From Adiantum capillus-veneris (taxonomy: Eukaryota; Streptophyta; Polypodiopsida; Polypodiales; Pteridaceae), in contig CM043964.1 in the NCBI GenBank assembly GCA_014529385.2, positions 4,396,997 to 4,460,996 on the forward strand: a DNA stretch of 64,000 nucleotides. The letters are read 5' to 3'. Under the pieces are notes generated by a model that did not search any database, had not been told where the DNA came from, and worked only from the letters and a program-made list of their open reading frames with translations. The position numbers were made by a program, and so were the translations under genes. Below are positions 32,185 to 47,372 of the stretch, one piece after another. The stretch's first letter is position 1. Every line of letters starts with the position of its first letter.

Positions 32185-33757
32185 ATGACACGAGTTGAGT
32201 GGAAAACGAAGTATCAAGAGTTGAAAAAATCTCTAAAGGAGATATATACAACCAAAATGGAAACCACAGAAGAGGTTGGTAAGGATGTCATGAATGTTCC
32301 ATCCCATTACAAAAAGTATACTCTCCAAGATCGAAAAATCATAGTCGAACAACATGTTAGAGAACTACAGAAACAGGGCGAGTCCTACGAAGGGCTTGAA
32401 AATGCTAAAAAGATAGATTTGGCTGAACTAGGAGAAGACCCTAGGCCTGCCTACATTGCAAATGACCTAACAAAAGAAGAAGAGATGTTACTAAGCTTAC
32501 TAAAAGAATACCGAGATATCTTCGCTTGGTCTTACAAGGATCTCAAGGGTGTTGATCCAAAAATTTGTCAACATACCATACCCATGAGAGATGCTGCAAA
32601 ACCAAGTAGACAAAAGCCATACATATATAATGAAACATTTGCCAAGAAGATTAAAGAAGAGATTGAAAAGCTAAAGGAATCCGAATTCATCTATGAAATT
32701 GAACATAGAGATTGGGTGTCTCTAATTGTGGTAGTACCCAAGAAGAATGGAAGATTACGAGTGTGTGTCAATCTCAAGAAAGTGAATGCATCTACCATTA
32801 GAGACAACTTTCCTCTTCCAATCAGTGAGCATGTGTTAGGACGAGTTGCTGTTAAAGAAGCTTACAGTTTCTTAGATGGTTTTTCGGGATACAATCAAGT
32901 TTTGGTTGACCCAAAAGGTCAGCATAAAACTGCTTTTGCAACGGAATGGGGTATATTTGCCTATCGGGCTATGCCATTTGGATTAACTAATGCTCCTGCC
33001 ACATTCCAGAGATTGATAAGCCATGCTTTAAAGAATATCTTAGGAAATTATTGGAAGTATATATGTATGATCTATGTGTACATTCATCAATCCGAGCTAA
33101 TCATTTTGAACATCTCAAAAAGGTATTAAAAAAATGTAGACTTTATAGGATTTCCCTAAATCCTAAAAAGTGCACATTCATGGGTAGATAAGGGAAACTT
33201 CTTGGACATATAGTGTCAAAAAATGGCATAGCTAATGATATGGATAAAATTCATGTCATTGTTGGTTTTCCTAGACCAACAACAGTCAAGGGGGTTCAGG
33301 CCCTCATGGGGTATTGTGGTTATTATAGACGGCTCATTTACATGTACGCTATAATTGCAAAACCCATGTATAGCTTGACTACATACTTTGAGTGGACTAA
33401 AGCATGTGAAGAATCCTTCATGAAGCTTAAGCAAGCTCTTACGTCAGCTCCAATATTGAAAGCACAAGATTGGAATAAGATATTCTACATACATGTAGAT
33501 GCTTCCAATTTTGCCATAGGGTGTATACTATCTCAACCAGGAGACGGGAAAATTGATTTTCCTATTTATTATGCTAGCCGACAGTTGAATATGGCAGAAA
33601 AAAATTACACTACCATTGAAAGAGAACGATTAGGAATGATCTATGCCATAAAAAAGTATAGCAAACAAATTTGTGTTCTTCGTGGACCACCAAGCCTTAT
33701 TATACTTGTTCAACAAGCCATGCAGCACAAGAAGAATAGTGAGATGGTTCATCATTA
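32185..33757 (+). pseudogene. Gypsy B RT and RNase H, unit 1
   Basis: 32185-33129 has the linker (MTRVEWKTKYQELKKSLKEI, LLSLLKEYRDIFAWSY) and RT: SLIVVVPKKNGRLRVCV, NFPLPISEHVL, FLDGFSGYNQVLV, GIFAYRAMPFGLTNAPATF. A lost T in a TTTT run near 33029 shifts the frame before the active site. In the restored reading the catalytic box is YMYD instead of YMDD. 33213 onward gives ALMGYCGYYRRLIYMYAI, ILKAQDWNKIFYIHVDASN (RNase H Asp), QPGDGKIDFPIYYASRQLN and ERERLGMIYAIKKY; an 11-nt deletion after this shifts the frame again and the domain ends at a larger deletion near 33757. Polymerase activity is certainly lost. Confidence 0.9.
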
Positions 33758-33794
33758 TTCATGCCTATTATATATGTATATATACATATGTATG

Positions 33795-33952
<158 letters not shown>

Positions 33953-34505
33953 CTCTCATGTGGTACAAACAATCCCAAGTGAAAGATTCATCCAATGAGT
34001 CTTGACCTCAAGACATGCTATTCAAAACAAGTAGATTAAGAGCAATAAAGGGTAGCTGGGTTGAAGGCCAATCTCTCTTTAGCCATTGGAGATGGCCTGG
34101 TTTGCTAGAGAGAGAGAGAGGGGTCCAAATGGCTATGCATGCATAAATTTAGGGGGGTCCGGACTACCTCGAACTTCATACCCTCAATAAAGGTGGCAGG
34201 CCTCCATTGGTTCAAAAAAAGGCACTCAGTTTTGAGACGCACTAGAGGGACGCCTTTCCCTTTGAATAGAAACAAGTTTGGTACTTTTTGGTGCAAAATA
34301 AAGACAAGGGTTTGATCTCTAACCCTCACCTATAGTTGTGAATCACATAACCACTACCTCGTATCTCATTTGTCGCTTCAAAAGCTGACGCTTTCTTTTA
34401 TATCTAGATGTTACAACAACAGGCTAAATGCAAGGCTATTGTAAAAAGGAATGTCGATGTTGGGATGTTGTGGCATGTACAATATGAATGCACCCGCTAA
34501 GTCAT

Positions 34506-34676
34506 ATATACCTAGATGAATCCAGGATAAGCCCATATTCACCCTTGAAGGAAAGTGCAAGGTATAGACCCATGGTAGTCACCCGCAAGACAATATAACC
34601 ATCAGCTCCATCATGCATAGTATTGACTAAATACCACAACATCCCCACTAATGTTTCCAGTGCCCAATAGTGGGTG
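34506..34676. repeat. 171-bp direct repeat, copy 1 (unit 1)
   Basis: Begins ATATACCTAGATG and ends CAATAGTGGGTG; repeats at 34984-35154 with the same length and roughly 10% differences. It also occurs in unit 2 near 44830-45000. Function unknown. Confidence 0.9.
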
Positions 34677-34983
34677 TAGAACTAGGTACTAACATATGCT
34701 CCCCATCACAACACACACCACACGCACACACACATGAGCATACATCAACACAAAGTTCAGCGTACCGAGTTTCTCTCATGACTCTGGAGATCAAGGGCAG
34801 GCCCAACCATAATGAAGCCGATCACTAAAAGAAGCATAAAATAAAAAAAAGGAACAAAAATGAGGTAGTTGATAGGGCATACGCACCACAAAAGATAGAA
34901 AGAATTAGCACAATATCAATTGGTCGTAACTTGGACAAAAACTTCACAATGTGAAGTCTGCATGTCCGCTATACGACTAAAAA

Positions 34984-35154
34984 ATATACCTAGATGTATC
35001 TAGGATAAGCCCAGATCCACCCTTGAAGGAAAGTGCAAGGTATAGACCCATGGTAGTCACCCACAAGACAATATAACCATCATCTCCATCATGCATAGTG
35101 TTGACTAAATACCACGACATCCCCACTAACGTCGTCAATGGTCAATAGTGGGTG
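34984..35154. repeat. 171-bp direct repeat, copy 2 (unit 1)
   Basis: Second copy of the repeat at 34506-34676, same orientation, start-to-start distance 478 bp; the unit 2 equivalent is near 45308-45478. Confidence 0.9.
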
Positions 35155-35533
35155 CCCATAATTTTTTTCCACGTGCAATTGGTGATCATTTCCCCACTAC
35201 TGCCAATCCCCCTAGGTAGGAGTCAGCTCTTAATAAAGTCCTAACTCCCTCTAGCCATCCACGCCGGCGCGTAATATGGCTAGAGAGAGTTTTTTTTATA
35301 GTTCATATTGAATTTTAAAAGGTGGGAAAAGCTGGACGATGATATTTCTACGTGTGACCAAGGCAGCTTCACAGGGTGCAATACATCTCCCTCTAGTGAT
35401 CCACGCTGGCGCGGATGGCTAGAGAGAGGTTCATGATACATTCTGGAGGGTAGGCGAAACTGCATGATTATATTGCTATGGGAAACCTTGCAGGGTAAAA
35501 TACATGCTTGTGTCTTTGCTTTCGCTACAAGAC

Positions 35534-36640
<1,107 letters not shown>

Positions 36641-36976
36641 GAAAAGAGAGAGAGAGAGAGATTGGTTGGGGGAAGTTCTCTAGGGTACGGAGTGTGAGAG
36701 CGATAAAAAAACTATAATAAAGTCATGCACACTATAGATTTCTTTGTGATGAAGAGCGATCAGGTTAGGTTTTGTATTGCTTAGATGTATGTGCTCAAAA
36801 TTGTGTCATCCTAGGATTCCGTTAGCAAGGAGCGTCTAAATATTGTCACTCATGACTCATGATTGATAACAAGCTATAGGATGCACTAAAGCCTCAATAC
36901 CTCATTCATTTTGGCCTACAGGAATCATGTGCTCTCATGAGTTGCATATTTGCTCAGCTCTAAGTTCTCTCTCTTA

Positions 36977-37132
<156 letters not shown>

Positions 37133-38640
37133 TTATCACATAAGCATGCATGCATATCCTAATAAACGTGGCTCTCAAATTCTAGAAAATGAGAAAGGTG
37201 CTATAGTATGAGTGGCTTGTGCACTCTATCAGCACGTACATTCATGGGAGATGAGCTATAGCAAAACCGCTCGAGATGCTAGTATCACAATATCTCTAGC
37301 AACAATGCCGTTAGCGATTAGTAGAGAGGGTTACACGGTGACAATGGAGAATCAGGACTCTGAGAGATGTGATCAGTAGCTTAGCCTCTTGAACAAGGTC
37401 AATCTTTGCATGAAGAAAATGGGTTGAGGCTATGGCAGATAGCTCTATAGATTCTATACTCGTGTTCAAAATAAACAACACTAAGAGGTAAATTGAATAT
37501 ATATCAATATATCAAGGGTTTCACACCAAGTTTCTCTAAAACTAGTAGGTTTTTCAACACTATCAGGAATCTACACAAGAAAAAGAGATCAAAGAGAGTG
37601 TCCAAGAAGGGTATAGGTTGTAACCATGATTAGTAAACACACAAGTAGGTGAAAGGGAGAGGCCATGTGGCAGCACAAAGTTTTCCTCAGTACATTGATC
37701 ATGACTATCACCCTTGGTGACTCTTCTATCAAATCACTGCAATTACCCCCCCCCCCCGATGGCTGGCTATATATGATGGGTTGATGCAAACCTCAATATA
37801 TACCATGATGTGGATTTTCTTAAAAGTATGTCCTCATTGTAGTAGAATTCTTCCAAAGTTTCCACCATGATCTATACATCAAATCATAACGGCTTGAGTT
37901 AGAGAGAGCGAGAGTGAGAGAGACAGAGGGGAATTAAGAAGAACAGATGAGAAGGATATCATCCTCTCTACTTAGTCTAGAGATTTGTATTAGTGGAAAG
38001 AGCCTTACTTTTTTAGCATAAGGCTCGTGTTTTAACCCTTGGGTAGAGGTCTCGAATTGAGTAACATTTTTCTTTCTATGCAAGCAATGAAATTGGGATA
38101 TATTGCAGCCATGCATGCATTACTATGTCATACTTGGTGCTAATTAATCTATAAACACCCAAATCTCTAACAACCCCTATGAGGTCATGACTTTGAAGGC
38201 CATTTGAATCATGGTGCCAGTGTTTCCAACAATCATAAAACTTGGTGGAAATATCCAAGGGCAATAAGGCCCGAGGAGAAATAGAGAGATAAAGTGTCTG
38301 TGGTGTGACAAAGAAGAGGAACATTTTACCAAGAACATGCTCAAGGAGATCTCTCAACTCAAAAAAGTATTGTGGGTTTATCATGATAAATAAGTGGAAT
38401 ATTGTTTATATTTCTTGTTTGTTCCTGAAATCATCTCAAAAATCTTAAACAACTATGGGTTTTAAGTAGTGTACCTTGCCCTATCTTGCTCTGTTTATGG
38501 ATTGCTAGAAAATTCTCGCTCGAGGTTTGGGATTCCTCACTAGCTGGTAGGCTATACAAAATAAACCGAGATGGAATATTGCTCTTATGCATTAATCTTG
38601 AAGAGAAAAACCAATACCTAAGTCAAGCACTTTTACCATA

Positions 38641-40055
38641 GTAGGACTTCACTTTGCGGAAGACCAAACTATGCAAAGGATCTTGAGACTTGGAGTATTC
38701 TGGCCAACTAGGAGGAGTGATGTTCGCTCCTTCATAAAGGATTGTCCTCAATGTAAAAAAAAAACACCCATACCTCCATTAACATTGTTTTAAATGTCAC
38801 TTGTTCCTAAGTGGAGTCACTATCTAGTCACTTACTTATCGAGCCGAACATTTCCTGAGGATATGAGTAAACGCTGTCAAAGAGCAATTGAAACAGAAGA
38901 AAGAGATTGTGCTCTTATTGGAAACCAATTGTATATGAGAGGTAAGGATCAAAATTTGCGACTTTGTGCTAATGAAGACGAATATATTCCAATTATAAAA
39001 CAAGCACAAGTTGGATTAGGTGGAGGTCAATTTTCTAGTGAGACCACCTCAAGAGCAATCTTAATGGCAGGCATATGGTGGCCAACACTTTTTGCAGATG
39101 CCAAAGAATATGTTCGAAGGTGTGATGCTTGTAACGAGCTAAAATTTCAACACGAGTAGATAGCATGCGCTTAAGACCAATGATGGGAGCTAGAGCTTTT
39201 GCAAAATGGGGTATAGACTTTGTTGGGCCAATACAACCACCTGCTTATAGAACCCAAGCTCAATATATCATTGTAGCTACGGACTATTTGACTAAGTGGG
39301 CCGAGGCTAAAGCAACTCAAAAGAATGATGCCATAACCACTGCCACATTCGTAGATGAGTATGTGTTCACAAGATATGGACTGCCAGTAGAAATTATCAA
39401 CGATAGGGTAACTCATTTCCTCAATGAGGGAATCGAGTATCTGCTTCATGAATCTATGGTCATCCATAACAAATCAACTCCCTATCACCCACAAGAAAAT
39501 GGACAAGCTGAGCATACGAATAAGATTATTAGCTTGGTTTTGACTAAAGTGATTAGTTCAAGAAGGACAGACTAGGAAATGAATCTCCATGCACCTCTAT
39601 GGGCTTATCAAGTTTCATTCAAAATAGTTTTAAATGCTACACCCTTTAACCTTGTTTATGGTCTTGATGTCATACTGCCAATAGAATTTCTATTGCTGAC
39701 ATTAAGGGTAGCAAAGGATCTTGAGTGGACTAGACATGAATTGTCAAAAAGACTTGATGATTTAGAAAAGCTAGATGAGCAAAGGCTAATAGCTGTAGAT
39801 CACATCTATGCACAAAAGCAGAAACAAAAATAGTTTTTTTGGTTCCCATCTAATTATAAAAATCTTCAAAAAAGGGGACTTAGTTCTAGTCTATTCCCTT
39901 AAGCAACACATTCCCAAGTTTAAGAAAAAGGAAAATGGACCGTTTATCATTGAAGATGTATCTCCAAGTGGAGCAGTTAAGCTATCCACCCTAGATGGTG
40001 AACCAATGGCTAATTGGATTAGCGGATGCCATTTATAGAAATACAATTTTCCATT
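38641..40055 (+). pseudogene. Gypsy B integrase, unit 1
   Basis: An extra zinc-finger-like block comes first (LHFAEDQTMQRILRLGVFWP, then FIKDCPQCKKK; about 38644-38765). After a stop near 38790 the usual pre-integrase segment follows (38794-39159): GNQLYMRGKDQNLRLCANED, then SRAILMAGIWWPTLFADAKE and YVRRCDACNELKF, in which the His ligands are replaced (GLGGGQF). Core 39165-39575: AKWGIDFVGP (Asp), IINDRVTHFLNEG (Asp), PYHPQENGQAEHTNKI (Glu). 39579-39833 carries WAYQVSFKIVLNATPFNLVY and a coiled helix. 39835-40038 has the C-terminal domain (FKKGDLVLVYSLKQ, ENGPFIIEDV). Three stops break it; the catalytic triad is readable. No chromodomain follows. Confidence 0.9.
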
Positions 40056-40077
40056 AACCAATGAATGGCTAGAATGA

Positions 40078-40703
40078 ATGCGTTCCGCTAAGCAAACGAA
40101 GATAAAAAGACAACAGGTTCTTGATGAAGCCCAAGAGGAAGCTCGGATTTGGGTACTCAAAAGGAAAGTTGCTCTCAAGAATCATCAACCTATTCCCATC
40201 AACACCCTGGAAATAGATGACCGACAATGGGAATTACCAAAAGATGCAGCGTCAACATACGAGGAATGGTTAGATGGAATGGACCTTCGCATCAAAGTAC
40301 AACTCAACAATCATAGCACAAATGCATTGGTTGATACAGAAGCTCGAGTAGATGTAGTCAGTTATTCCACGTACAAGAAAGCAACAAGTTAGTCTTTGAT
40401 AGTAGGAACAGCGACAATAAAAGGATGCAACAAGAACCCAACACCAACATTGGGAGTAGCAACTTAAATGTGATAGTACGTGGATGTTCATGCCCTCATC
40501 AATTTGTATGCTTACCAAATGAACACATGAATGAGACAATGATTCTAGGAATCTCATGGATGAGGACATACAAAGCAATACCAGATTGTGATACAAATCA
40601 GCTCAAGCTATCACCTAAAGGCGGCCAACTCATTTTTCTAATTGCACCAAGCAAGGAGGAATGGAAAGAAAACAATCAACTGACCAAACCACAAAGTAAT
40701 TAA
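40078..40703 (+). pseudogene. Post-integrase region with second retropepsin-like domain, unit 1
   Basis: 40078-40392 begins basic and helical (RSAKQTKIKRQQVLDEAQEE) and ends in a retropepsin-like active site: LRIKVQLNNHSTNALVDTEA then VDVVSYSTYKK, with DTE in place of DTG. A TAG and a 1-nt shift follow; the next frame (40425-40703) has VIVRGCSCPHQFVCLPN and ETMILGISWMRTYKAIPDC, resembling the C-terminal LLG/ILG strand of aspartic proteases. Gypsy elements normally have one protease, upstream of RT, and that one is present at 30712. This domain after integrase is unexpected. Whether it is an extra domain of the lineage or a recombination product is unknown; the fold assignment rests on motifs only. 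Confidence 0.6.
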
Positions 40704-40905
40704 TCTTCTTCATCATATTGACAAGAAAATGCTACAGGTAGCATGCAAAGAGTCAGGCAAATTTGGGTACCAAAAGCACAGCTTAAGGACAAGTCAATTC
40801 AAATCTGGGTGCCCAAAACATCATCGACAATAACAAAGACGGTTCCAAAGGTCAAAACATAGAGACGAGCATCGTCGAGCAGGGAACCTAACTTATATAG
40901 ATGTC

Positions 40906-43872
40906 ATGAAAATGCCCATACAAGAGCTTGATTCAGTCTCTTCGGCTGAAACTAAGCTTCCATCATGGTTGAACAAAGACACTCCTATTTGGATGTGCAG
41001 AGCTTCAGAAAATGGGAGTTTAGAACGAGAAGAATGTATTTTAGAAAGGGATTTCATAGACGAAGCTTATGTACCTGAACCCTTTCTAGAGCATTTGTTT
41101 GAGCCATTTGAGTGGACGCAAATATTAGCGACAATGGATGTGTGTGTGAATACGTCTATGCCTACTCAATTTTGCATTGAGAACGGCTATGACATAATTC
41201 CCATTCACATGATTTCAACCCTCTACATTGAAGATGAAATAGAGGAACCCAAGGACTTGATGAAAGATCAACAATTCTTTTGAGACCTCTACTACGATGC
41301 GAGAGACGAGTTAGACAGACACTCAGCTACCTTAGAAGATTCGGGGTCAGAAAAAGAACAAGTGAGAGCTAAGCTACTCATGAAACGAGGGGAGGAAAAG
41401 TTTTTTGACTTTCCTAACCAGAAACCAAAAAGACAAAAAAGATATAGACGGAAAAGAGACACAAGAACGTGAAATCTAGACCTATGCCATCAGTCTCCAG
41501 TAGAACAAAGTTCCTGATGCCGATAGATGAACATGATTGTGTTACGAACAAAATCAGTGGCAGATATCCTCGGGGGGTTCACTATGTGTAAAACTACCAT
41601 ATCACGTGCGTTCAAAACATGTTTGTAAAACCCCTTATCTGTGAATTTTGTTAAGAATATAATGTACCCTTTTCTTCCAAAATCTGTAAGTTTTTTTCAT
41701 GTTTGAAAAAATAATGCCCTTATGTATATATATTTCTGTAAGTTTCAAGAACTTTAAATACCCTTCTATTGAACTCACGTGATAGGTTACATTTTTATTA
41801 GGTGACCTCCCCGGGCAGATATCCTTCAAATGAAAACCCAAAAATGTCAAAAACATTGAGAGAAACAAGGTAGGATACTCAAACAAAGCCAAAAAAACAG
41901 GAAAAGGAGTCAACCATGACACGAGTTGAGCGGAAAAAGAAGTATCAAGAGTTGAAAAAATCTCTAAAGGAGATATATACAACCAAAATGGAAACCACAG
42001 AAGAGGTTGGTAGAGATGTCATGAGTGTTCCATCCGATTACAAAAAGTATACTCTCCAAGATCGAAAAATCATAGTCGAACAACATGTTAGAGAACTACA
42101 GAAACAGGGCGAGTCCTACGAAGGGCTTGAAAATGCAAAAAAGATAGATTTGGCTGAACTAGGAGAAGACCCTAGGCCTGCCTACATTGCAAATGACCTA
42201 ACAAAAGAAGAAGAAGAGATGTTACTAAGCTTACTAAAAGAATACCGAGATATCTTCGCTTGGTCTTACAAGGATCTCAAGGGTGTTGATCCAGAAATCT
42301 GTCAACATACCATACCCATGAGAGATGCTGCAAAACCAAGTAGACAAAGGCCGTACACATATAATAAAACATTTGCCAAGAAGATTAAAGAAGAGATTGA
42401 AAAGCTAAAGGAATCCGAATTCATCTATGAAATTGAACGCATAGATTGGGTGTCTCTAATTGTGGTAGTACCCAAGAAGAATGGAAGAATACGAGTGTGT
42501 GTCAATCTCAAGAAAGTGAATGCATCTACCATTAGAGACAACTTTCCTCTTCCAATCACTGAGCATGTGTTAGAACGAGTTGCTGTTAAAGAAGCTTACA
42601 GTTTCTTAGATGGTTTTTCGGGATAATATCAACTTTTGGTTTACCCAAAAAACCCAAAAGGTCAGCATAAAACTGCTTTTGCAACGGAATGGGGTATTTT
42701 TGCCTATCGGGCTATGCCATTTGGGTTAACTAATGCTCCTGCCACATTCCAGAGATTGATAAGCCATGCTTTTAAAGAATATCTTAGGAAATTATTGGAA
42801 GTATATATGCATGATCTATGTGTACATTCATCAATCCGAGCTAATCATTTTGAACATCTCAAAAAGGTATTAAAAAAATGTAGACTTTATAGGATTTCCC
42901 TAAATCCTAAAAAGTGCACATTCATGGGTAGATAAGGGAAAATTCTTGGACATATAGTGTCAAAAAATGGCATAGCTACTGATATGGATAAAATTCATGT
43001 CATTGTTGGTTTTCCTAGACCAACAACAGTCAAGGGGGTTCAGGCCCTCATGGGTCATTGTGGATATTACAGACGGCTCATTTACATGTACGCTATAATT
43101 ACAAAACCCATGTATAGCTTGACTACATACTTTGAGTGGTCTGAAGCATGTGAAGAATCCTTCACGAAGCTTAAGCAAGCTCTTACTTCAACTCCAATAT
43201 TGAAAGCACAAGATTGGAATAAGATATTCTACATACATGTAGATGCTTCCAATTTTGCCATAGGGTGTATACTAGCTCAACCAGGAGACGAGAAAATTGA
43301 TTTTCCTATTTATTATGCTAGCCAATAGTTGAATATGGCAGAAAAAAATTACACCACCATTGAAAGAGAACGATTAGGAATGATCTATGCCATAAAAAAG
43401 TATAGGCATTACCTATTAGCAAACAAATTTGTGTTCTTTGTGGACCACCAAGCCTTATTGTACTTGGTCAACAAGCCATGCAGCACAAGAAGAATAGTGA
43501 GATGGTTCATCATTATTCTCAAACTTGATTTTCACTGTGGTTGTAAAAGAGGGCACTACTCATCAAAGACCAGATCATTTGTCAAGGATTGTTTCAGGGG
43601 AATCACCTAAAGGGTTAGATGATGATCTACTAGATGCCTATTTGTTCTCCATGGAAATGATACCTTGATGGTCGGACAATATGGTGTTATTGATGACCAT
43701 AGCTCAAGTGGACTCGCAAATACCACTTCCTATTACAATCGGATTAATTGAGCAATTGGTTATGTATCAATTACTAGCTGGAGTCTTACCACGCACCGAG
43801 CGAATTTTTCCGAGCAAAGACAAACCCGAGCAAATGTTTGTATGTATCTATAAACATTTAGCTGAACTCTAG
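40906..43872 (+). pseudogene. Gypsy B linker, RT and RNase H, unit 2
   Basis: Linker 40906-41283 (KLPSWLNKDTPIWM again), then RT in 41916-42626 and 42636-42935: SLIVVVPKKNGRIRVCV, a nonsense TAA replacing Tyr in FLDGFSGY (42624), GIFAYRAMPFGLTNAPATF and active-site box VYMHDLCVHS (YMHD for YMDD). 42957-43328 and 43329-43610 give ALMGHCGYYRRL, FYIHVDASNFAIG, ERERLGMIYAIKKYRHYLL and [15 protein letters not shown] (RNase H). A shift near 43540 and a further piece to 43872 (LLAGVLPRTERIFPSKDKPE) complete it. Unit 2 lacks the 1-nt deletion that shifts unit 1 but has its own stop and a small duplication of AACCCAAA near 42650. Both units have lost the third residue of YMDD. Confidence 0.9.
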
Positions 43873-44023
43873 CTTTCTAATTATGTTAATTTTTCACGTC
43901 ATGATGTGTTGCTTTTTGTATGGTGATGTTCATAGTGCTCCATTGTCAAGTACATTGGTTTTTATTTTTTCTTTGCACCTATCTCTAACCATGCATATTA
44001 TATATGTATATATACATATGTAT

Positions 44024-44270
<247 letters not shown>

Positions 44271-45855
44271 AGCTCTCATGTGGTACAAACAATCCCAAGT
44301 GAAATATTCATCCAATGAGTCTTGACCTCAAGACATGCTATTCAAAACAAGTAGATTAAGAGCAATAAGGGGTAGCTGGGTTGAAGGCCAATCTCTCTTT
44401 AGCCATTGGAGATGGCATGGTTTGCTAGAGAGAGAGAGAGAGAGGGATCCAAATGGCTATGCATGCATAAATTTAGGGGGGTCCGGACTACCTCAAACTT
44501 CATACCCTCAATCAAGGTGGCAAGCCTCCATTGGTTCAAAAAAAGGCACTCAGTTTTGAGACCCACTAGAGGGACGCCTTTCCCTCAGAATAGAAGCAAG
44601 TTTGGTACTTTTTGGTGCAAAATAAAGACAAGGGTTTGATCTCTAACCCTCACCTATAGTTGCGAATCACATAACCACTAGCTCGTATCTCATTTGTCGC
44701 TTCAAAAGCTGACGCTTTCTTTTATATCTAGATGTTACAACAACAGGCTAAGTGCAAGGCTATTGTAAAAAGGAATGTCGATGTTGGGACGTTGTGGCAT
44801 GTACAATATGAATGCATCCACTGAGTCATATATACTTAGATGAATCCATGATTATCCCAGATTCACCCTTGAAGGAAAGTGCGAGGTATAGACCCATGGT
44901 AGTCACCCGCAAGACAATATAACCATCAGCTCCATCATGCATAGTATTGACTAAATACCACAACATCCCCACTAATGTCACCAGTGCCCAATAGTGGGTG
45001 TAGAACTAGGTACTAACATATGCTCCCCATCACAACACACACCACACGCACACACACATGAGCATACATCAACACAAAGTTCAGCGTACCGAGTTTCTGT
45101 CATGACTCTGGAGATCAAGGGCAGGCCCAACCATAATGAAGCCGATCACTAAAAGAAGCATAAAATAAAAAAAAAAGAACAAAAATGAGGTAGTTGATAG
45201 GGCATACGCACCACAAAAGATAGAAAGAATTAGCACAATATCAATTGGTCGTAACTTGGACAAAAACTTCACAATGTGAAGTCTGCATGTCCGCTATACG
45301 ACTAAAAAATATACCTAGATGTATCTAGGATAAGCCCAGATCCACCCTTGAAGGAAAGTGCAAGGTATAGACCCATGGTAGTCACCCACAAGACAATATA
45401 ACCATCATCTCCATCATGCATAGTGTTGACTAAATACCACGACATCCCCACTAACGTCGTCAATGGTCAATAGTGGGTGCCCATAATTTTTTTCGAGGTG
45501 CGATTGGTGATCATTTCCCCACTACTACCAATCCCCCTAGGTAGGAGTCAGCTCTTAATAAAGTCCTAACACCCTCTAGCCATCCACACCGGCGCGTATG
45601 GCTAGAGAGAGTTTTTTTTATAGTTCATATTGCATTCTAAAAGGTGGGAAAAGCTGGATGATGATATTTCTACGTGTGACCAAGGCAACTCCACAGGGTG
45701 CAATAAATCTCCCTCTAGTGATCCACGCTGGCGCGGATGGCTAGAGAGAGGTTCATGATACATTCTGGAGGGTAGGCAAAACTACATGATGGTATTGCTA
45801 TGGGTAACCTCGCAAGGTAAAATACATGCTTGTGTCTTTGATTTCGCTACAGGAC

Positions 45856-46935
<1,080 letters not shown>

Positions 46936-47276
46936 GAAAAGAGAGAGAGAGAGAGAGAGAGATTGGTTGGGGGAAGTTCTCTAGGGTACTGAGTGTGAGA
47001 GCGATAAACAAACTATATTAAAGTCATGCACACACTTGATTTATTTGTGATGAAGAGCGATCAGGTTAGGTTTTTATTGCTTAGATGTATGTGCTCAAAA
47101 TTGTGTCATCCAAGGATTCCGTTAGCAAGGAGCGACAAAATATTGTCACTCATGACTCATGATTGATAACGAGCTACAGGATGCACTAAAGCCTCAATAC
47201 CTCATTCATTCTGGCCTATAGGAATCACGTGCTCTCATGAGTTGCATATTTGCTTCGCTCTAAGTTCTCTCTCTTA

Positions 47277-47360
<84 letters not shown>

Positions 47361-47372
47361 AACACACACACA
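47277..47372. repeat. (CT)n(CA)n compound microsatellite, unit 2
   Basis: CT to 47301, CA to about 47358, then a short imperfect CA continuation. Confidence 0.97.

Noticed and set aside
34506-35154. CRISPR-like array
   Set aside because: Only two 171-bp copies and no regular spacers; the genome is eukaryotic.
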